Shown one piece after another: positions 1 through 9,151 of a stretch of 64,000 nucleotides of DNA; the stretch's first letter is position 1, and every line of letters starts with the position of its first letter. Source of the stretch: Paracoccus methylovorus. GTDB taxonomy: Bacteria; Pseudomonadota; Alphaproteobacteria; Rhodobacterales; Rhodobacteraceae. The notes beneath the pieces were generated by a model. The model ran no database searches. It was not told the origin of the DNA and was given only the letters and a program-made list of their open reading frames with translations. The translations under genes were made by a program, and so were the position numbers. The stretch is from the NCBI RefSeq assembly GCF_016919705.1, contig NZ_CP070371.1, positions 897,501-961,500 of the forward strand. Reading direction: 5' to 3'.

Positions 1-570
1 GCCTGAAAGCAGGCTGTCGATCAGCATGAAGCCCGTGACCTGCGGAAAGAAATACATCAGCGAGATACGGCCCGACACCGGCGTCCAGCCAAGGACGCCC
101 GAGAACAGGATGATAAGCAGCAGGCCCCACCAGAAGATCGGCATGGAAAAGCCTATCAGCGCCGCTGTCATCGAGAACTGGTCGAACCACGAGCCGCGTT
201 TGATCGCGGCGATGACGCCCACGGGCACGCCGATCACCGTCGCGATGATGATCGCAACCAGCGCCAGTTCGACCGTGGCCGGGAACAGCGCCAGAAACTC
301 GGTCATCACCGGTTTTTTCGTGACCAGCGAGTTGCCCAGGTCACCCTGAAGCAGATTGCCGAGATAGTGGAGATATTGCTGCCAGACCGGCTTGTCATAG
401 CCAAGCTGTGCGGCGATCTGGGCGTAACGCTCGGGCGAGACGCCGCGTTCGCCGGCCATCAGCAGGACCGGATCGCCCGGCAACAGCCGGATGAAGCTGA
501 AAGCCACCAGCGTGATCCCGAGCATGGTCGGAATCAGGTAAAGCATTTTCTTAAGGATGAATCTGATCAT
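1..570 (-). CDS. Dipeptide/oligopeptide ABC transporter permease (DppB-like), 3' part cut by window edge
   Basis: Inner-membrane permease of a peptide- or nickel-type ABC importer. It works with the binding protein encoded just upstream. The first 190 codons are visible and the gene runs off the left edge. The protein opens with MIRFILKKML and a membrane segment, followed by LLPGDPV, which is typical of the DppB/OppB N-terminus. Several hydrophobic helices follow (FPATVELALVAIIIATVIG). The start is an ATG at 568-570. It lies 72 bases after the binding-protein stop on the same strand, so the two form an operon. The substrate cannot be read from the sequence. Confidence 0.9.
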   Translation of the reverse strand, partial: MIRFILKKMLYLIPTMLGITLVAFSFIRLLPGDPVLLMAGERGVSPERYAQIAAQLGYDKPVWQQYLHYLGNLLQGDLGNSLVTKKPVMTEFLALFPATVELALVAIIIATVIGVPVGVIAAIKRGSWFDQFSMTAALIGFSMPIFWWGLLLIILFSGVLGWTPVSGRISLMYFFPQVTGFMLIDSLLSG

Positions 571-586
571 CGAACCTTAACCTAAG

Positions 587-616
587 GGCCGTGCAAGGAA
601 ATTCCCCTGCACGGCC
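587..616 (-). other. Intercistronic hairpin between binding protein and permease
   Basis: A perfect 9-bp inverted repeat (GGCCGTGCA / TGCACGGCC) with a 12-nt loop fills the gap between the binding-protein stop and the permease start. No T-run follows on the minus strand, so it is unlikely to be a full terminator. Hairpins at this place commonly stabilise the upstream mRNA and help make more binding protein than permease. That role is inferred. Confidence 0.5.
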
Positions 617-642
617 ACAAGAGTAGCAATCCGGGCGCGACC

Positions 643-2247
643 TTATTCGGTCAGGTCCACGGTATCGAAGACGTAATCGCCCAGCGGCGATTGCACGAAG
701 CCGGTCACGTTCTTGGCCATCGGCACATATTGCGTCGAATGCGCGATCGTGGCCCAGGGCGCCTCTTGCTTGAAGATGACCTGTGCCTGTTCGTAAAGCT
801 TTACCCGCTCGTCATGGTCGGGATCGGCCTTGGCCTTGGCCAACAGGTCCGAGAACTCTTCGTTGCACCAGAACGCGCGGTTCGCGCCGCCCGGGCTGGC
901 CGAGGCGCAGGACAGCAGCACCGACAGGAAGTTGTCCGGGTCGCCGTTGTCGCCGGTCCAGCCTAGGATGACGGCGCCCTTGCGACCCTCTTCCATCGAC
1001 TTCTTGAGGTATTCGCCCCATTCATAGCTGACGATCTCGACCTTGACGCCGATCTTGGCGAAATCGCTCTGGATCATCTCGGCGGTGCGGCGGGCATTGG
1101 GCATGTAGGGGCGTTGCACCGGCATGGCCCAGACTTCCATGCTCAGATCCTTGACGCCGGCTTCTTCCAGCATCTTCTTGGCCGCTTCGGGATCGTATTT
1201 GTCGTCCTCGATGGCGTCGTTATAGGACCACATGGTCGGTGGGATCGGGTTCTTGGCGACCTCGGCGTTGCCCTGATAGACCGCGTCGATCAGTGCCTGC
1301 TTGTCCATCGCCATGTTCAGCGCCTTGCGAACCTGCGGGTTGTCGAAGGGCGCGACGGTGGTGTTATAGGCCAGATAGCCGACGTTCAGGCCGGGCTGCT
1401 CGTCCAGCTTGAGGTTCGGGTCGGCCCGGATATCGTCCAGATCGGCGGGCGAAGGATAGGGCATCAGGTGGCATTCGCCGGCCTTGAGCTTTTGCAGCCG
1501 CACCGAAGCGTCGGGGGTGATGGCAAAGACCAGATCGTCGATCTTGGGCGCTTCGCCCCAGTAATCGGCGTTCTTCTGGTAACGGATCACCGCGTCTTTC
1601 TGATAGGCGACGAATTTGAAGGGGCCTGTGCCGATGGGGGCGTTGTTCAGATCCTCCCGGGTGCCGGAGGCTTCCAGCGTATCGGCGTATTCCTTGGAAA
1701 CGACCGAGACGAAGGGCATCGCCACGTTGGCAAGGAAGGGCGATTCGGGCTGGTTCAGGGTGAATTTCACCGTGTAATCATCGACTTTCTCGATGGACTT
1801 GATCAGCTTGTCCATCTCCATCGACGAATAATATTCATAGGTGATGCCGGGGATGTATTCGTGCCAGGGGTGATCGGCGCTGGCTTGGCGTTCGAAGGTA
1901 AAGATCACGTCGTCGGCGTTAAAGTCGCGGCTGGGCGTAAACTTGTCGTTGGAATGGAACTTCACGCCCTGACGCAGGTGGAAGGTGTATTCCGTGCCGT
2001 CCTCGGACACGTCCCAGCTTTCGGCCAGTGCCGGTTCGATCTCGGTGGTGCCGGGCTTGAACTGCACCAGACGGTTATAGACCGCATGGCCCGAAGCGTC
2101 GAAAGTGGTGCCGGCGGTATAGGGCGCGGCGTCAAAGCCTTCGGGCGAGCCTTCCGAGCAATAGACGAAAGTCTTGGCGTGCAGCGGCGCCGCGGCCATC
2201 AGCGCGAAAGTCGATGCCGCAAGCAGCCGGGTGGAAAAGAGTGACAT
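643..2247 (-). CDS. Peptide-type ABC transporter substrate-binding protein (SBP family 5)
   Basis: Periplasmic solute-binding protein of about 534 residues for a dipeptide/oligopeptide-type ABC importer. The N-terminus is a classical signal peptide (MSLFSTRLLAAS, a hydrophobic stretch, then PLHA before the mature KTFVYCSEGS). The body has SBP_bac_5 features: ALAESWDVSEDGTEYTFHLR and FNADDVIFTFER near the N-terminal third, then NNAPIGTGPFKF and VRKALNMAMDKQALI. The ATG at 2247 is preceded by a strong GGGAGGC site, so the longer reading from 2289 is rejected. It is the first gene of the operon with the permease. DppA-like ligands (dipeptides, haem, aminolevulinate) are possible but not distinguishable. 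Confidence 0.9.
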   Translation of the reverse strand: MSLFSTRLLAASTFALMAAAPLHAKTFVYCSEGSPEGFDAAPYTAGTTFDASGHAVYNRLVQFKPGTTEIEPALAESWDVSEDGTEYTFHLRQGVKFHSNDKFTPSRDFNADDVIFTFERQASADHPWHEYIPGITYEYYSSMEMDKLIKSIEKVDDYTVKFTLNQPESPFLANVAMPFVSVVSKEYADTLEASGTREDLNNAPIGTGPFKFVAYQKDAVIRYQKNADYWGEAPKIDDLVFAITPDASVRLQKLKAGECHLMPYPSPADLDDIRADPNLKLDEQPGLNVGYLAYNTTVAPFDNPQVRKALNMAMDKQALIDAVYQGNAEVAKNPIPPTMWSYNDAIEDDKYDPEAAKKMLEEAGVKDLSMEVWAMPVQRPYMPNARRTAEMIQSDFAKIGVKVEIVSYEWGEYLKKSMEEGRKGAVILGWTGDNGDPDNFLSVLLSCASASPGGANRAFWCNEEFSDLLAKAKADPDHDERVKLYEQAQVIFKQEAPWATIAHSTQYVPMAKNVTGFVQSPLGDYVFDTVDLTE

Positions 2248-2586
2248 AATGCCTCCCATGTCTAGAGATATTCCCTGACCCTGATGCAAACGAATCTGCC
2301 TGACAGGTCAAGTGCTCTGCCGGGTCTGGCCGTCATTTTGCCGCAATGACGCAGCGAAACGCCGGAAATTTTGGCGATTTATGGGTAATTCGCCCGGCTG
2401 CTGCGGGCAAGAGCGGCAGGCCGCACCAGCGAAATTCAGCCGAACCGAGGCGTTCAGGCGTTGCGACGCCATCGGATCGGGGATGTGGCCGGGATGATTC
2501 TGTCCACGCCTCCCGCCGGGTGACATCGACATGGGTGCACGTTCCCGGCAGCACCCCACCAGCCATGAGGGCGATCCAACCGCGGT
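2248..2586. other. Intergenic region upstream of the binding-protein gene
   Basis: This 339-base gap separates the DUF72 gene from the binding-protein gene. Both are on the minus strand. Overlapping open frames occur in both directions but none has a plausible ribosome site or recognisable product. It must carry the promoter of the transporter operon, but I cannot point to a convincing -35/-10 pair. Confidence 0.4.
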
Positions 2587-3390
2587 CTAGCCCAGCCGTT
2601 CGATCAACGCCGCCGCTGCCTGCGGATTGCGCAGTTTGTAGCCGCTGATGACATAAAGATACACGTCCCGAGGTCCTGCGACAGAGTTCGGTCCTGCATA
2701 ATCCAGCCCCTCGGGCAGATCGCCCTGCGCCCAGATGCGCGCCCGTTCCGCCCACAGGTCCAGTGCTTTCGGCGAATAGCCCAGCGGTTCGTCAGCGGTG
2801 GTTCCCATGATGCGGGCATAGACAAAGGGCGCGGTGGGATCGGCAATTTGCGGGAACTTTCCATCGGCCGAAACCACCGCAGCAACCCCATGTTCGCGCA
2901 GCATCGCGATAAACTCCGGCGTTCGGAAACTGTCATGGCGCACTTCGACCACGTGACGCAGCGCCCTACCCTCGACTGCCTTTGGCAAAAGTTCAAGAAA
3001 CGCCTCGAAATCTTTGGGATCAAAGACTTTATTTGCCATGAATTGCCAGTTTATCGGGCCCAGCTTATCGCCCAGCAACATTACGCCGCTTGAAAAGAAG
3101 CGCGCGATTGTTTCGCCCGCGTCGGCCAGAACCTTGCGGTTGGTGGCGTAGCGTGGCGCCTTTAGCGAAAAGACGAAACCCTCGGGCGTCTCGTCATGCC
3201 ATTTGCGAAAACTCTCGGGCTTTTGCGCCCCGTAATAGGTGCCGTTTATCTCGATCGAGGTCAGTTGGCGGCTGGCATGTTCCAGTTCACGACGTTGCGG
3301 CAGGCCTTTGGGGTAAAAACTGCCCCGCCACGGCTCATAGGTCCATCCGCCGATCCCGATACGAATATCGCCCATCTCATGATCGTTCAT
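2587..3390 (-). CDS. DUF72 (YecE-like) family protein
   Basis: A 267-residue protein of the DUF72/YecE family, a TIM-barrel-like fold of unknown biochemical role. Family signs include IRIGIGGWTYEPWRGSFYP at the N-terminus, LTSIEINGTYYG, FVFSLKAPRYATN, HVVEVRHDSF, and VYLYVISGYKLRNP near the C-terminus. Length matches the family. The ATG at 3390 has GGAGG about 8 bases upstream. An internal Met five codons later is possible but less well placed. It is a single gene with no obvious functional link to its neighbours. Confidence 0.88.
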   Translation of the reverse strand: MNDHEMGDIRIGIGGWTYEPWRGSFYPKGLPQRRELEHASRQLTSIEINGTYYGAQKPESFRKWHDETPEGFVFSLKAPRYATNRKVLADAGETIARFFSSGVMLLGDKLGPINWQFMANKVFDPKDFEAFLELLPKAVEGRALRHVVEVRHDSFRTPEFIAMLREHGVAAVVSADGKFPQIADPTAPFVYARIMGTTADEPLGYSPKALDLWAERARIWAQGDLPEGLDYAGPNSVAGPRDVYLYVISGYKLRNPQAAAALIERLG

Positions 3391-3465
3391 GCCAGATCCT
3401 CCGGTCGCCTCGACTCAGGGGATCATAGCCGCAGGCGGCCCACACTCCGAATCCTGCTTTCGAGG

Positions 3466-4503
3466 TTATTCCCCCGCCCGCTTGCGGGTCAGCGAGAACT
3501 TGTAGGGCGAGACACCGTATTGCGTCCGAAACACCTTGGAGAAATACGAGGACGAACTGAACCCGCAGGCCACCGCCACCTGCATCACGCCAAGATCGGT
3601 TTCAGTCAGCAGCGAGCGGGCGTGTTGCAGCCGCACCTTGTTGAGATATTGCAGCGGCGTCGTGTCGAGGTAACGCTGAAACAATCGCTCCAACTGGCGG
3701 CGCGAGATGCCAAGGTGACTGGCACATTCGCCCAGGTCGACCTCATCCTCGACATGGGCCTCGATATAGGCCACGGCGCGGATCAGATGATCGTTGCGGG
3801 TGCCCAGACGGACGGAAAGCGAGGTGAGCTGTTCCTCTTCACCGCGACGGATCTGGCCCAGCAGGCACATGTTCATCACCGCCTGGCCAAGTTCGGGGCC
3901 GTAATAGTCCTCGATCAGTTTCAGCGCCAACTCTGCCGAGGCGACGCCGCCTGCGCAGGTGACGATGCGGTCGTCGATGCAAAAGATGCGCCGCTCGGGC
4001 GTCAGGCTTGGATATTTCTCGCAGAAGTTCGGGATGTTTTCCCAATGCAGGGTAAAGCGGCGACCGTTCAGGATGCCGGCGCGGGCCAGCGCATAGGCCC
4101 CGGTGCACAGCCCCCCGACCGTGCCGCCATGGCGCCATTGCTTGCGAAGCCAGTCGGTCAGTTCGGGGCTGCATCCCGCATCCGGCTCGACCCCGCCGCA
4201 GACCAGGATGTAATCCGAGGCAAGCGCCCCCGACAGCGGCGCATCGGGCAGGAGCGGCACCCCGTTCGAGCATGCGATGGGCTCGCCGGTTTCGCTATGC
4301 ACGCGCCACTTGAACAGCATTCTCTCGGTCAACTGGTTGGCCACGCGCAAGGGCTCGATGGCCGAGGTAAAGGCCAGCATGGTGAAACGGGGCATCAGCA
4401 CGAAAGAAACCGTGATCGGTGCCCCAACCGGGGCCGTAAGCTTCACGTGGGCGATGCCCCGCGCGATATAGCGTTCGCTGTCGTCGGCTACGGATTGCGG
4501 CAC
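3466..4503 (-). CDS. GlxA-family transcriptional regulator (DJ-1/PfpI domain plus AraC HTH)
   Basis: A 345-residue regulator. The N-terminal half is a DJ-1/PfpI-like domain (VSFVLMPRFTMLAFTSAIEPL; GLCTGAYALARAG; CAGGVASAELAL). The C-terminal half has two AraC-type helix-turn-helix motifs (ASHLGISRRQLERLFQ; VAVACGFSSSSYFSKVFR). GlxA regulators often control catabolism of quaternary amines or amino-acid derivatives. The start is a GTG at 4501-4503 with GGGAA upstream, and no better start lies before the conserved region. The target may be the neighbouring MFS gene, but this is only proximity. Confidence 0.88.
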   Translation of the reverse strand: MPQSVADDSERYIARGIAHVKLTAPVGAPITVSFVLMPRFTMLAFTSAIEPLRVANQLTERMLFKWRVHSETGEPIACSNGVPLLPDAPLSGALASDYILVCGGVEPDAGCSPELTDWLRKQWRHGGTVGGLCTGAYALARAGILNGRRFTLHWENIPNFCEKYPSLTPERRIFCIDDRIVTCAGGVASAELALKLIEDYYGPELGQAVMNMCLLGQIRRGEEEQLTSLSVRLGTRNDHLIRAVAYIEAHVEDEVDLGECASHLGISRRQLERLFQRYLDTTPLQYLNKVRLQHARSLLTETDLGVMQVAVACGFSSSSYFSKVFRTQYGVSPYKFSLTRKRAGE

Positions 4504-4637
4504 GATATTTTTCCCGAATGCTTCGCCCGGCCCGCGGACCTTGCGTCAGCTTCGCATTGCCACAAGCGTCGGTGCACTGCCAAGCCTTTTGGCTGGCCGG
4601 GCCCGTGTCTGGCCCAGCCGCACGGCTTTTCCGGTGC

Positions 4638-5945
4638 TCAGCGTAATGCCTTGCGCTTGGTTTCCGGCGCCCAGAAAATTGACAGCACCAGACCCAGAAG
4701 TGGAAAGAACGCCATGATCAGCAGCGACGCCGAGGCCCCGAACATCTGCAAGGACACCGGCAGCAGGTAGACGGCCGAAGCTGCGGATATGCGCGAGAAG
4801 GCGGCCGAAAAACCCACCCCGGTCGAACGCAGCCTCGTATCAAAGATTTCTGCCGGATAGACATACTGGATGTTGTTGGCGGCAGGGGCGATGAACATGT
4901 AAAGCCCGAACAACAGCACCATCATCCATAGGGGTGCCTGAGGCATCAGGCCAATGGCCAGAAGGGCTGCGAACATCACGGCAAAGGTCCAGATGACAAA
5001 GGATCGCCGGCTCAGCCAATGCAGCAGCAAAAGCCCAAAGACCGCACCCATGATCTGCAACGCGTTCAGCCACAGGTCGACGAGGGTGGCGTCCCTGATG
5101 CCAAGCGCGTCGAATACCGGGCCGATGAAGGTGAAGATGGCAAAGAACGGCCCCACCTGGCAGAACCAGAACAGGCCGGAATAAAGATGCTGCCGACGGT
5201 TCGCGCCCACGAACAGCTCTTTCGGCGAGGGGTTGGCTTTGTCCAGCTCGACATCGGGGATGGAGTAACCGGGGCCGAAATGCCGCTCGACGATGGCGCG
5301 CGCCTCGGCATTGCGGCCACGGGCCTTGAGCCACATCGGCGTCTCGGGCAGGCCCATGCGCAGGATAAAGGTGATGATGGCCGGCACCGCACTGGTCGCC
5401 AGCAGAAAGCGCCAATCGCTGCCAGTATAAAGGCTGCCCACCACGAAAGCGATGGTGAAGCCCACCTGCCAGCCGACCGCAAAGCTGCCCAGCAAGACCC
5501 CTCGCCCCTTGCGGCGCGAGAACTCGGCCAGAACCGAGGTGCCGACCGCGTATTCCACCCCTATCGCCAATCCCAGCGCCAGTCGCAGCGCCACCAGTTG
5601 CCAGACCTCCTGCACAAAGATCTGCATAATCGACAGCACGACGAAGGCGGCCAGATTCCATGAAAATACCGGCCGGCGGCCATAGCGGTCGGCAAGACTG
5701 CCAAACAGCAACCCGCCGATAAAGACGCCGATCAGCGCGCTGGCGGCGATCAGACCTTGACTGACGGCAGACAGGTTCAATTCGCGTCCGGCCAGCGTCA
5801 GCGCCGGGCCGACGATGCCCAACACATAGCCATCCAGCGCAGCGCCCCCCAGCACGGCAGCCGCGGCCAGCACGTGGATCGGTCTAAGCGGCGCGTCGTC
5901 CAGACTGACCAGTCTGGGCGCGCCTTGCGGCGTCGTAAAATTCAT
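4638..5945 (-). CDS. MFS transporter (sugar-porter/aromatic-acid-like)
   Basis: A 12-helix major facilitator of about 435 residues in the inner membrane. The signature between helices 2 and 3 is clear (LFGSLADRYGRRP), as is the long central loop (PMWLKARGRNAEARAIV) typical of the sugar-porter/MHS-like branch. The last helices end at FWAPETKRKALR, a sugar-porter tail. The ATG at 5945 has a G-rich site immediately upstream. An extension to 5984 would add 13 residues with no support. The substrate is unknown. Confidence 0.85.
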   Translation of the reverse strand: MNFTTPQGAPRLVSLDDAPLRPIHVLAAAAVLGGAALDGYVLGIVGPALTLAGRELNLSAVSQGLIAASALIGVFIGGLLFGSLADRYGRRPVFSWNLAAFVVLSIMQIFVQEVWQLVALRLALGLAIGVEYAVGTSVLAEFSRRKGRGVLLGSFAVGWQVGFTIAFVVGSLYTGSDWRFLLATSAVPAIITFILRMGLPETPMWLKARGRNAEARAIVERHFGPGYSIPDVELDKANPSPKELFVGANRRQHLYSGLFWFCQVGPFFAIFTFIGPVFDALGIRDATLVDLWLNALQIMGAVFGLLLLHWLSRRSFVIWTFAVMFAALLAIGLMPQAPLWMMVLLFGLYMFIAPAANNIQYVYPAEIFDTRLRSTGVGFSAAFSRISAASAVYLLPVSLQMFGASASLLIMAFFPLLGLVLSIFWAPETKRKALR

Positions 5946-6221
5946 GTTTCCCCCCAAAGTTGCCATGCAACCTCGACCGGGCATGACGCCGCCCGGTCAG
6001 TTTCCTCGCCCAGCAGGTAATCCTGCGGAGTTTCTCGGGGATGTGAGAATTGCGACGTTTGAGAGGTGCGAAACGACCGAAACCCCGGCTGCGGCAAGAT
6101 GCCACGCATCTTACTTGGCCGAGGTTATCGACATGATATGGCCGCAAAATCATGCAGCAGCATGCCAAGTGACAGACGCCTATGGGGTTGCAAGGTCAGC
6201 GACGCCCTGCCCCAACCTCAC

Positions 6222-7151
6222 CTAGGGTTCAACCACCGGCAGAAAGGCGCCCTTCAGGGCAAGGATATGGTCATGCACACGCTGGCCGGCAGGCGATAGC
6301 GCCATGTCTTCGCGCCGCAACAGGAACCAGTTGCGCTGGATCGGCAATCCCATCGCCTTCAGCGCCACCAGCCGGCCCGTCCGCAGTTCCTCGGTCACCG
6401 TATGCTGCGAAATCAGCGCGATGCCCAAGCCGGCGATCACCGCCTGTTTGATGGTCTCGTTCGTGCCCATCTCGACCATGCGCCAAGGGGTGCCATCGCC
6501 GATGCGGTCCAGAAACCGCACCATCAGGATGCGCGTGCCCGAACCCTGTTCACGCGCCAGATAGGTTTCCGCCAGCAGGTCCTGCGGCAGGGCCGGATCG
6601 GCCCCGGCCAGAGGATGATGGGGCGGGGCCACGATGATATGGGGATGCGGTCCGATGGGTTCGGCCACGACCGTCGGACTGCGCGGCGGCCGCCCCATGA
6701 TCGCCAGATCCAGCGCGCGCGAGATCAACCCCTGGATCACCGCATCACGATTGCCGATGCGCAGCGTCACCTCGACCTCGGGTAGTGCGCGGCGCAGGTC
6801 GGCCACCAGCCGGGGTGCAAAATATTTCCCGGTCGAGACGACGCCCAACGACACGTTGCCGGTATGGCCGCTTTGCAGCGCCGCCACCCGCCGGCCGCAG
6901 GTCTCCAGCGCGACGGCGATCTGCGCCTCGGCCTCCAGCACGGCGCGGCCTTCGTCGGTGGCAAGGAACGCGCCGTGTTCGCCCCTTATGACCAAAGGCG
7001 CAGTCACCAGATCCTCAAGCGCGCGAAGCTGGCTGTGAACGGCGGGCGGGCTTAGCCCCAGACTGCCTGCAGCACCCGTCAATGAGCCGCTATCGACCAC
7101 GGCGCGCAGGATGCGGAGCTGGCGAAGGGTGAGGGCGTCGATCCGAGCCAT
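6222..7151 (-). CDS. cbbR: LysR-type regulator of the Calvin-cycle operon, CbbR
   Basis: A 309-residue LysR-type regulator, transcribed divergently from cbbF with a 96-base gap. It has an N-terminal winged HTH (LTLRQLRILRAVVDSGSLTGAAGSLGLSPPAVHSQLRALE, about residues 7-46). An effector domain follows, including VSLGVVSTGKYFAPRLVAD and TNETIKQAVIAGLGIALIS. CbbR proteins sense metabolites such as RuBP, ATP or NADPH in related bacteria and activate cbb transcription. The assignment rests on both sequence type and the diagnostic position. The ATG at 7149-7151 directly precedes the HTH. Confidence 0.93.
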   Translation of the reverse strand: MARIDALTLRQLRILRAVVDSGSLTGAAGSLGLSPPAVHSQLRALEDLVTAPLVIRGEHGAFLATDEGRAVLEAEAQIAVALETCGRRVAALQSGHTGNVSLGVVSTGKYFAPRLVADLRRALPEVEVTLRIGNRDAVIQGLISRALDLAIMGRPPRSPTVVAEPIGPHPHIIVAPPHHPLAGADPALPQDLLAETYLAREQGSGTRILMVRFLDRIGDGTPWRMVEMGTNETIKQAVIAGLGIALISQHTVTEELRTGRLVALKAMGLPIQRNWFLLRREDMALSPAGQRVHDHILALKGAFLPVVEP

Positions 7152-7247
7152 TCAGAAATTCCGAATTCTATTTTTGAATTATTAAATGTTCCTTAAAATC
7201 TCCGCGTGTCAACAAAAAGGCGGGACGAGTGCCAAAGGGAGGGGCCG
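7152..7247. promoter_or_regulatory. cbbR-cbbF divergent control region
   Basis: A 96-base intergenic region between the divergent cbbR and cbbF starts. Bases 7152-7200 are strikingly AT-rich against GC-rich surroundings. They contain short dyads such as GAAATTCCGAATTC and TTTTTGAATTATTAAA, as expected for LysR T-N11-A operators. A strong ribosome site (GGGAGGGG, 7237-7244) serves cbbF. CbbR binding here is inferred from gene order and base composition. Confidence 0.6.
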
Positions 7248-8240
7248 ATGACCGCCGAGACAATCGAAACCAAGGCGATACCGGACGATCTGCGGCCCGT
7301 GCTGCGGGCCATCGCAGCAGCCGGCGCCCGGCTGGCGCAGGTCATTCGCCGGGGCGGAGACCTTGCCTCTCCGGTCGGCACAAATGCGGATGGCGACGGG
7401 CAAAAGGCGTTGGACGTGATCGCGGACGACCTGTTTCGGCAGGCCCTGTCCGGGACCGGGGTGCGCTGGCTGGCCTCGGAAGAGCAGGAACAGGCAGTGG
7501 CGCTGGACCCCAATGGGCGGCTTGCCATTGCAATCGACCCGCTGGATGGTTCGTCCAACATCGACACCAATGTCTCGATCGGGACCATCTTTTCCATCTA
7601 TCCAGCCGAGACGACGGCCGAGGCCAGTTTCCTGCGCCCTGCCCGCCAGCAAATCGGCGCCGGCTATATCATCTATGGTCCGCGTTGCGCGATGATGCTG
7701 ACCTTCGGCAGCGGCGTGCAGCATTACGCACTGGACCCCGAGGGAGACAGTTTCCAACTGGTCGCGTCGCACCAGCAACTGCCGGACTGCGCCTTTGAGT
7801 TTGCCATCAACGTCTCGAACTACCGGCACTGGCCGCAACCGATCCGGGCCTATATCGACGACTGTCTTGCCGGCAACGATGGCCCGCGCGAGCAGAATTT
7901 CAACATGCGCTGGGTCGCCTCTCTGGTGGCTGAAACCCATCGCATTCTGGTCCGGGGCGGAGTGTTTCTTTACCCGTCAGACGCGCGCAACGGTTATCAG
8001 AATGGCCGGCTGCGCATGCTTTACGAATGCGCGCCCATCGCGTTCCTGATCGAGCAGGCCGGGGGGCGCGCCACGGACGGGCTGCGCCCCATACTCGATC
8101 AGGGTGCCGGGACGCTGCACCAGCGCACGCCCTTTGTCTTCGGCTCGGCCGAGAAGGTCGACCGTATCGCCACCTATCACGAACTGCCGGCAACCGAGGT
8201 CTCGGCCCTGTTCGGCCATCGCGGCCTGTTCCGCGCCTGA
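7248..8240 (+). CDS. cbbF: Fructose-1,6-bisphosphatase class 1
   Basis: Hydrolyses fructose-1,6-bisphosphate, and in autotrophs often sedoheptulose-1,7-bisphosphate, during regeneration of the CO2 acceptor. About 330 residues. Class 1 metal-site motifs are present: WLASEEQEQ (acidic cluster) and [20 protein letters not shown] (about residues 88-107). The substrate-site region [22 protein letters not shown] and the [13 protein letters not shown] motif are near the C-terminus. The ATG at 7248 follows GGGAGGGG by 3 bases. The reading from 7206 would place the start upstream of this site. First gene of the cbb operon, 21 bases before cbbP. Confidence 0.95.
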   Translation: MTAETIETKAIPDDLRPVLRAIAAAGARLAQVIRRGGDLASPVGTNADGDGQKALDVIADDLFRQALSGTGVRWLASEEQEQAVALDPNGRLAIAIDPLDGSSNIDTNVSIGTIFSIYPAETTAEASFLRPARQQIGAGYIIYGPRCAMMLTFGSGVQHYALDPEGDSFQLVASHQQLPDCAFEFAINVSNYRHWPQPIRAYIDDCLAGNDGPREQNFNMRWVASLVAETHRILVRGGVFLYPSDARNGYQNGRLRMLYECAPIAFLIEQAGGRATDGLRPILDQGAGTLHQRTPFVFGSAEKVDRIATYHELPATEVSALFGHRGLFRA

Positions 8241-8261
8241 GTTGGAACCAAGGGACAAACA

Positions 8262-9134
8262 ATGAGCAAGAAGCACCCGATCATCTCTGTCACCGGCTCG
8301 TCAGGCTCGGGCACCACCACGATCAAAAACACGTTCGACCAGATTTTCCGCCGCGAAAAGATCACCGCCGTCAGCATCGAGGGCGATGCATTCCACCGCT
8401 ACGACCGCGCCGCCATGAAGGCGGAACTGGAGCGCCGGACCCAAGGCGGCGACCACACGTTCAGTCATTTCAGCATCGAGGCCAACGAGTTGGGCAAGCT
8501 GGAACAGGTCTTTCGCCAGTACGGCGAAACCGGGACCGGCCAAAGCAGGCACTATGTCCATGACGAACGCGAGGCCGAGAAATACGGTGTCTCGCCTGGC
8601 CATTTCACCGAGTGGTCCGAGTTTCAGCCGGGTTCGGACCTGTTGTTCTATGAGGGGCTGCATGGCGCGGTCAGGACCGACGGCATCGACATCGCCGGTC
8701 ATGCGGATCTGAAGATCGGCGTGGTGCCGGTCATCAATCTGGAATGGACGCAGAAGATCCACCGCGACAAGGCCAGCCGGGGCTATTCCACCGAAGCCGT
8801 CACCGATGTAATCCTGCGCCGGATGCATGCCTATGTGCATGTGATCTGCCCGCAGTTCACCCATACCGACATCAATTTCCAGCGGGTGCCGGTGGTCGAT
8901 ACCTCGAACCCCTTTATCGCCCGCTGGATCCCGACGCCGGATGAAAGCCTTGTGGTCATCCGGTTTCGCAATCCGCGCGGCATCGATTTTCCCTATCTGA
9001 CCTCGATGATCCAGGGCTCATGGATGAGCCGCGCCAATTCCATCGTCATACCGGGGCCCAGGATGGACCTGGCCATGCAGCTGATCCTGACGCCGATGAT
9101 CCTGCGTCTGGTCGGCGAATCCAAACGCGCCTGA
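8262..9134 (+). CDS. cbbP: Phosphoribulokinase
   Basis: Uses ATP to convert ribulose-5-phosphate to RuBP, a step specific to the Calvin cycle. 290 residues, the usual size of the bacterial octameric enzyme. P-loop near the N-terminus ([18 protein letters not shown], about residues 6-23), then [12 protein letters not shown] with the catalytic acid region. FYEGLHGAV and the R/H-rich [18 protein letters not shown] are also typical. It ends 17 bases before the transketolase start in the same operon. Confidence 0.95.
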   Translation: MSKKHPIISVTGSSGSGTTTIKNTFDQIFRREKITAVSIEGDAFHRYDRAAMKAELERRTQGGDHTFSHFSIEANELGKLEQVFRQYGETGTGQSRHYVHDEREAEKYGVSPGHFTEWSEFQPGSDLLFYEGLHGAVRTDGIDIAGHADLKIGVVPVINLEWTQKIHRDKASRGYSTEAVTDVILRRMHAYVHVICPQFTHTDINFQRVPVVDTSNPFIARWIPTPDESLVVIRFRNPRGIDFPYLTSMIQGSWMSRANSIVIPGPRMDLAMQLILTPMILRLVGESKRA

Positions 9135-9151
9135 CCAAGAAGGAGGAGACC

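Noticed and set aside
3196..4770. 524-codon plus-strand frame across the GlxA gene
   Set aside because: Shadow frame; the minus strand has two clear AraC HTH motifs and a DJ-1 domain.
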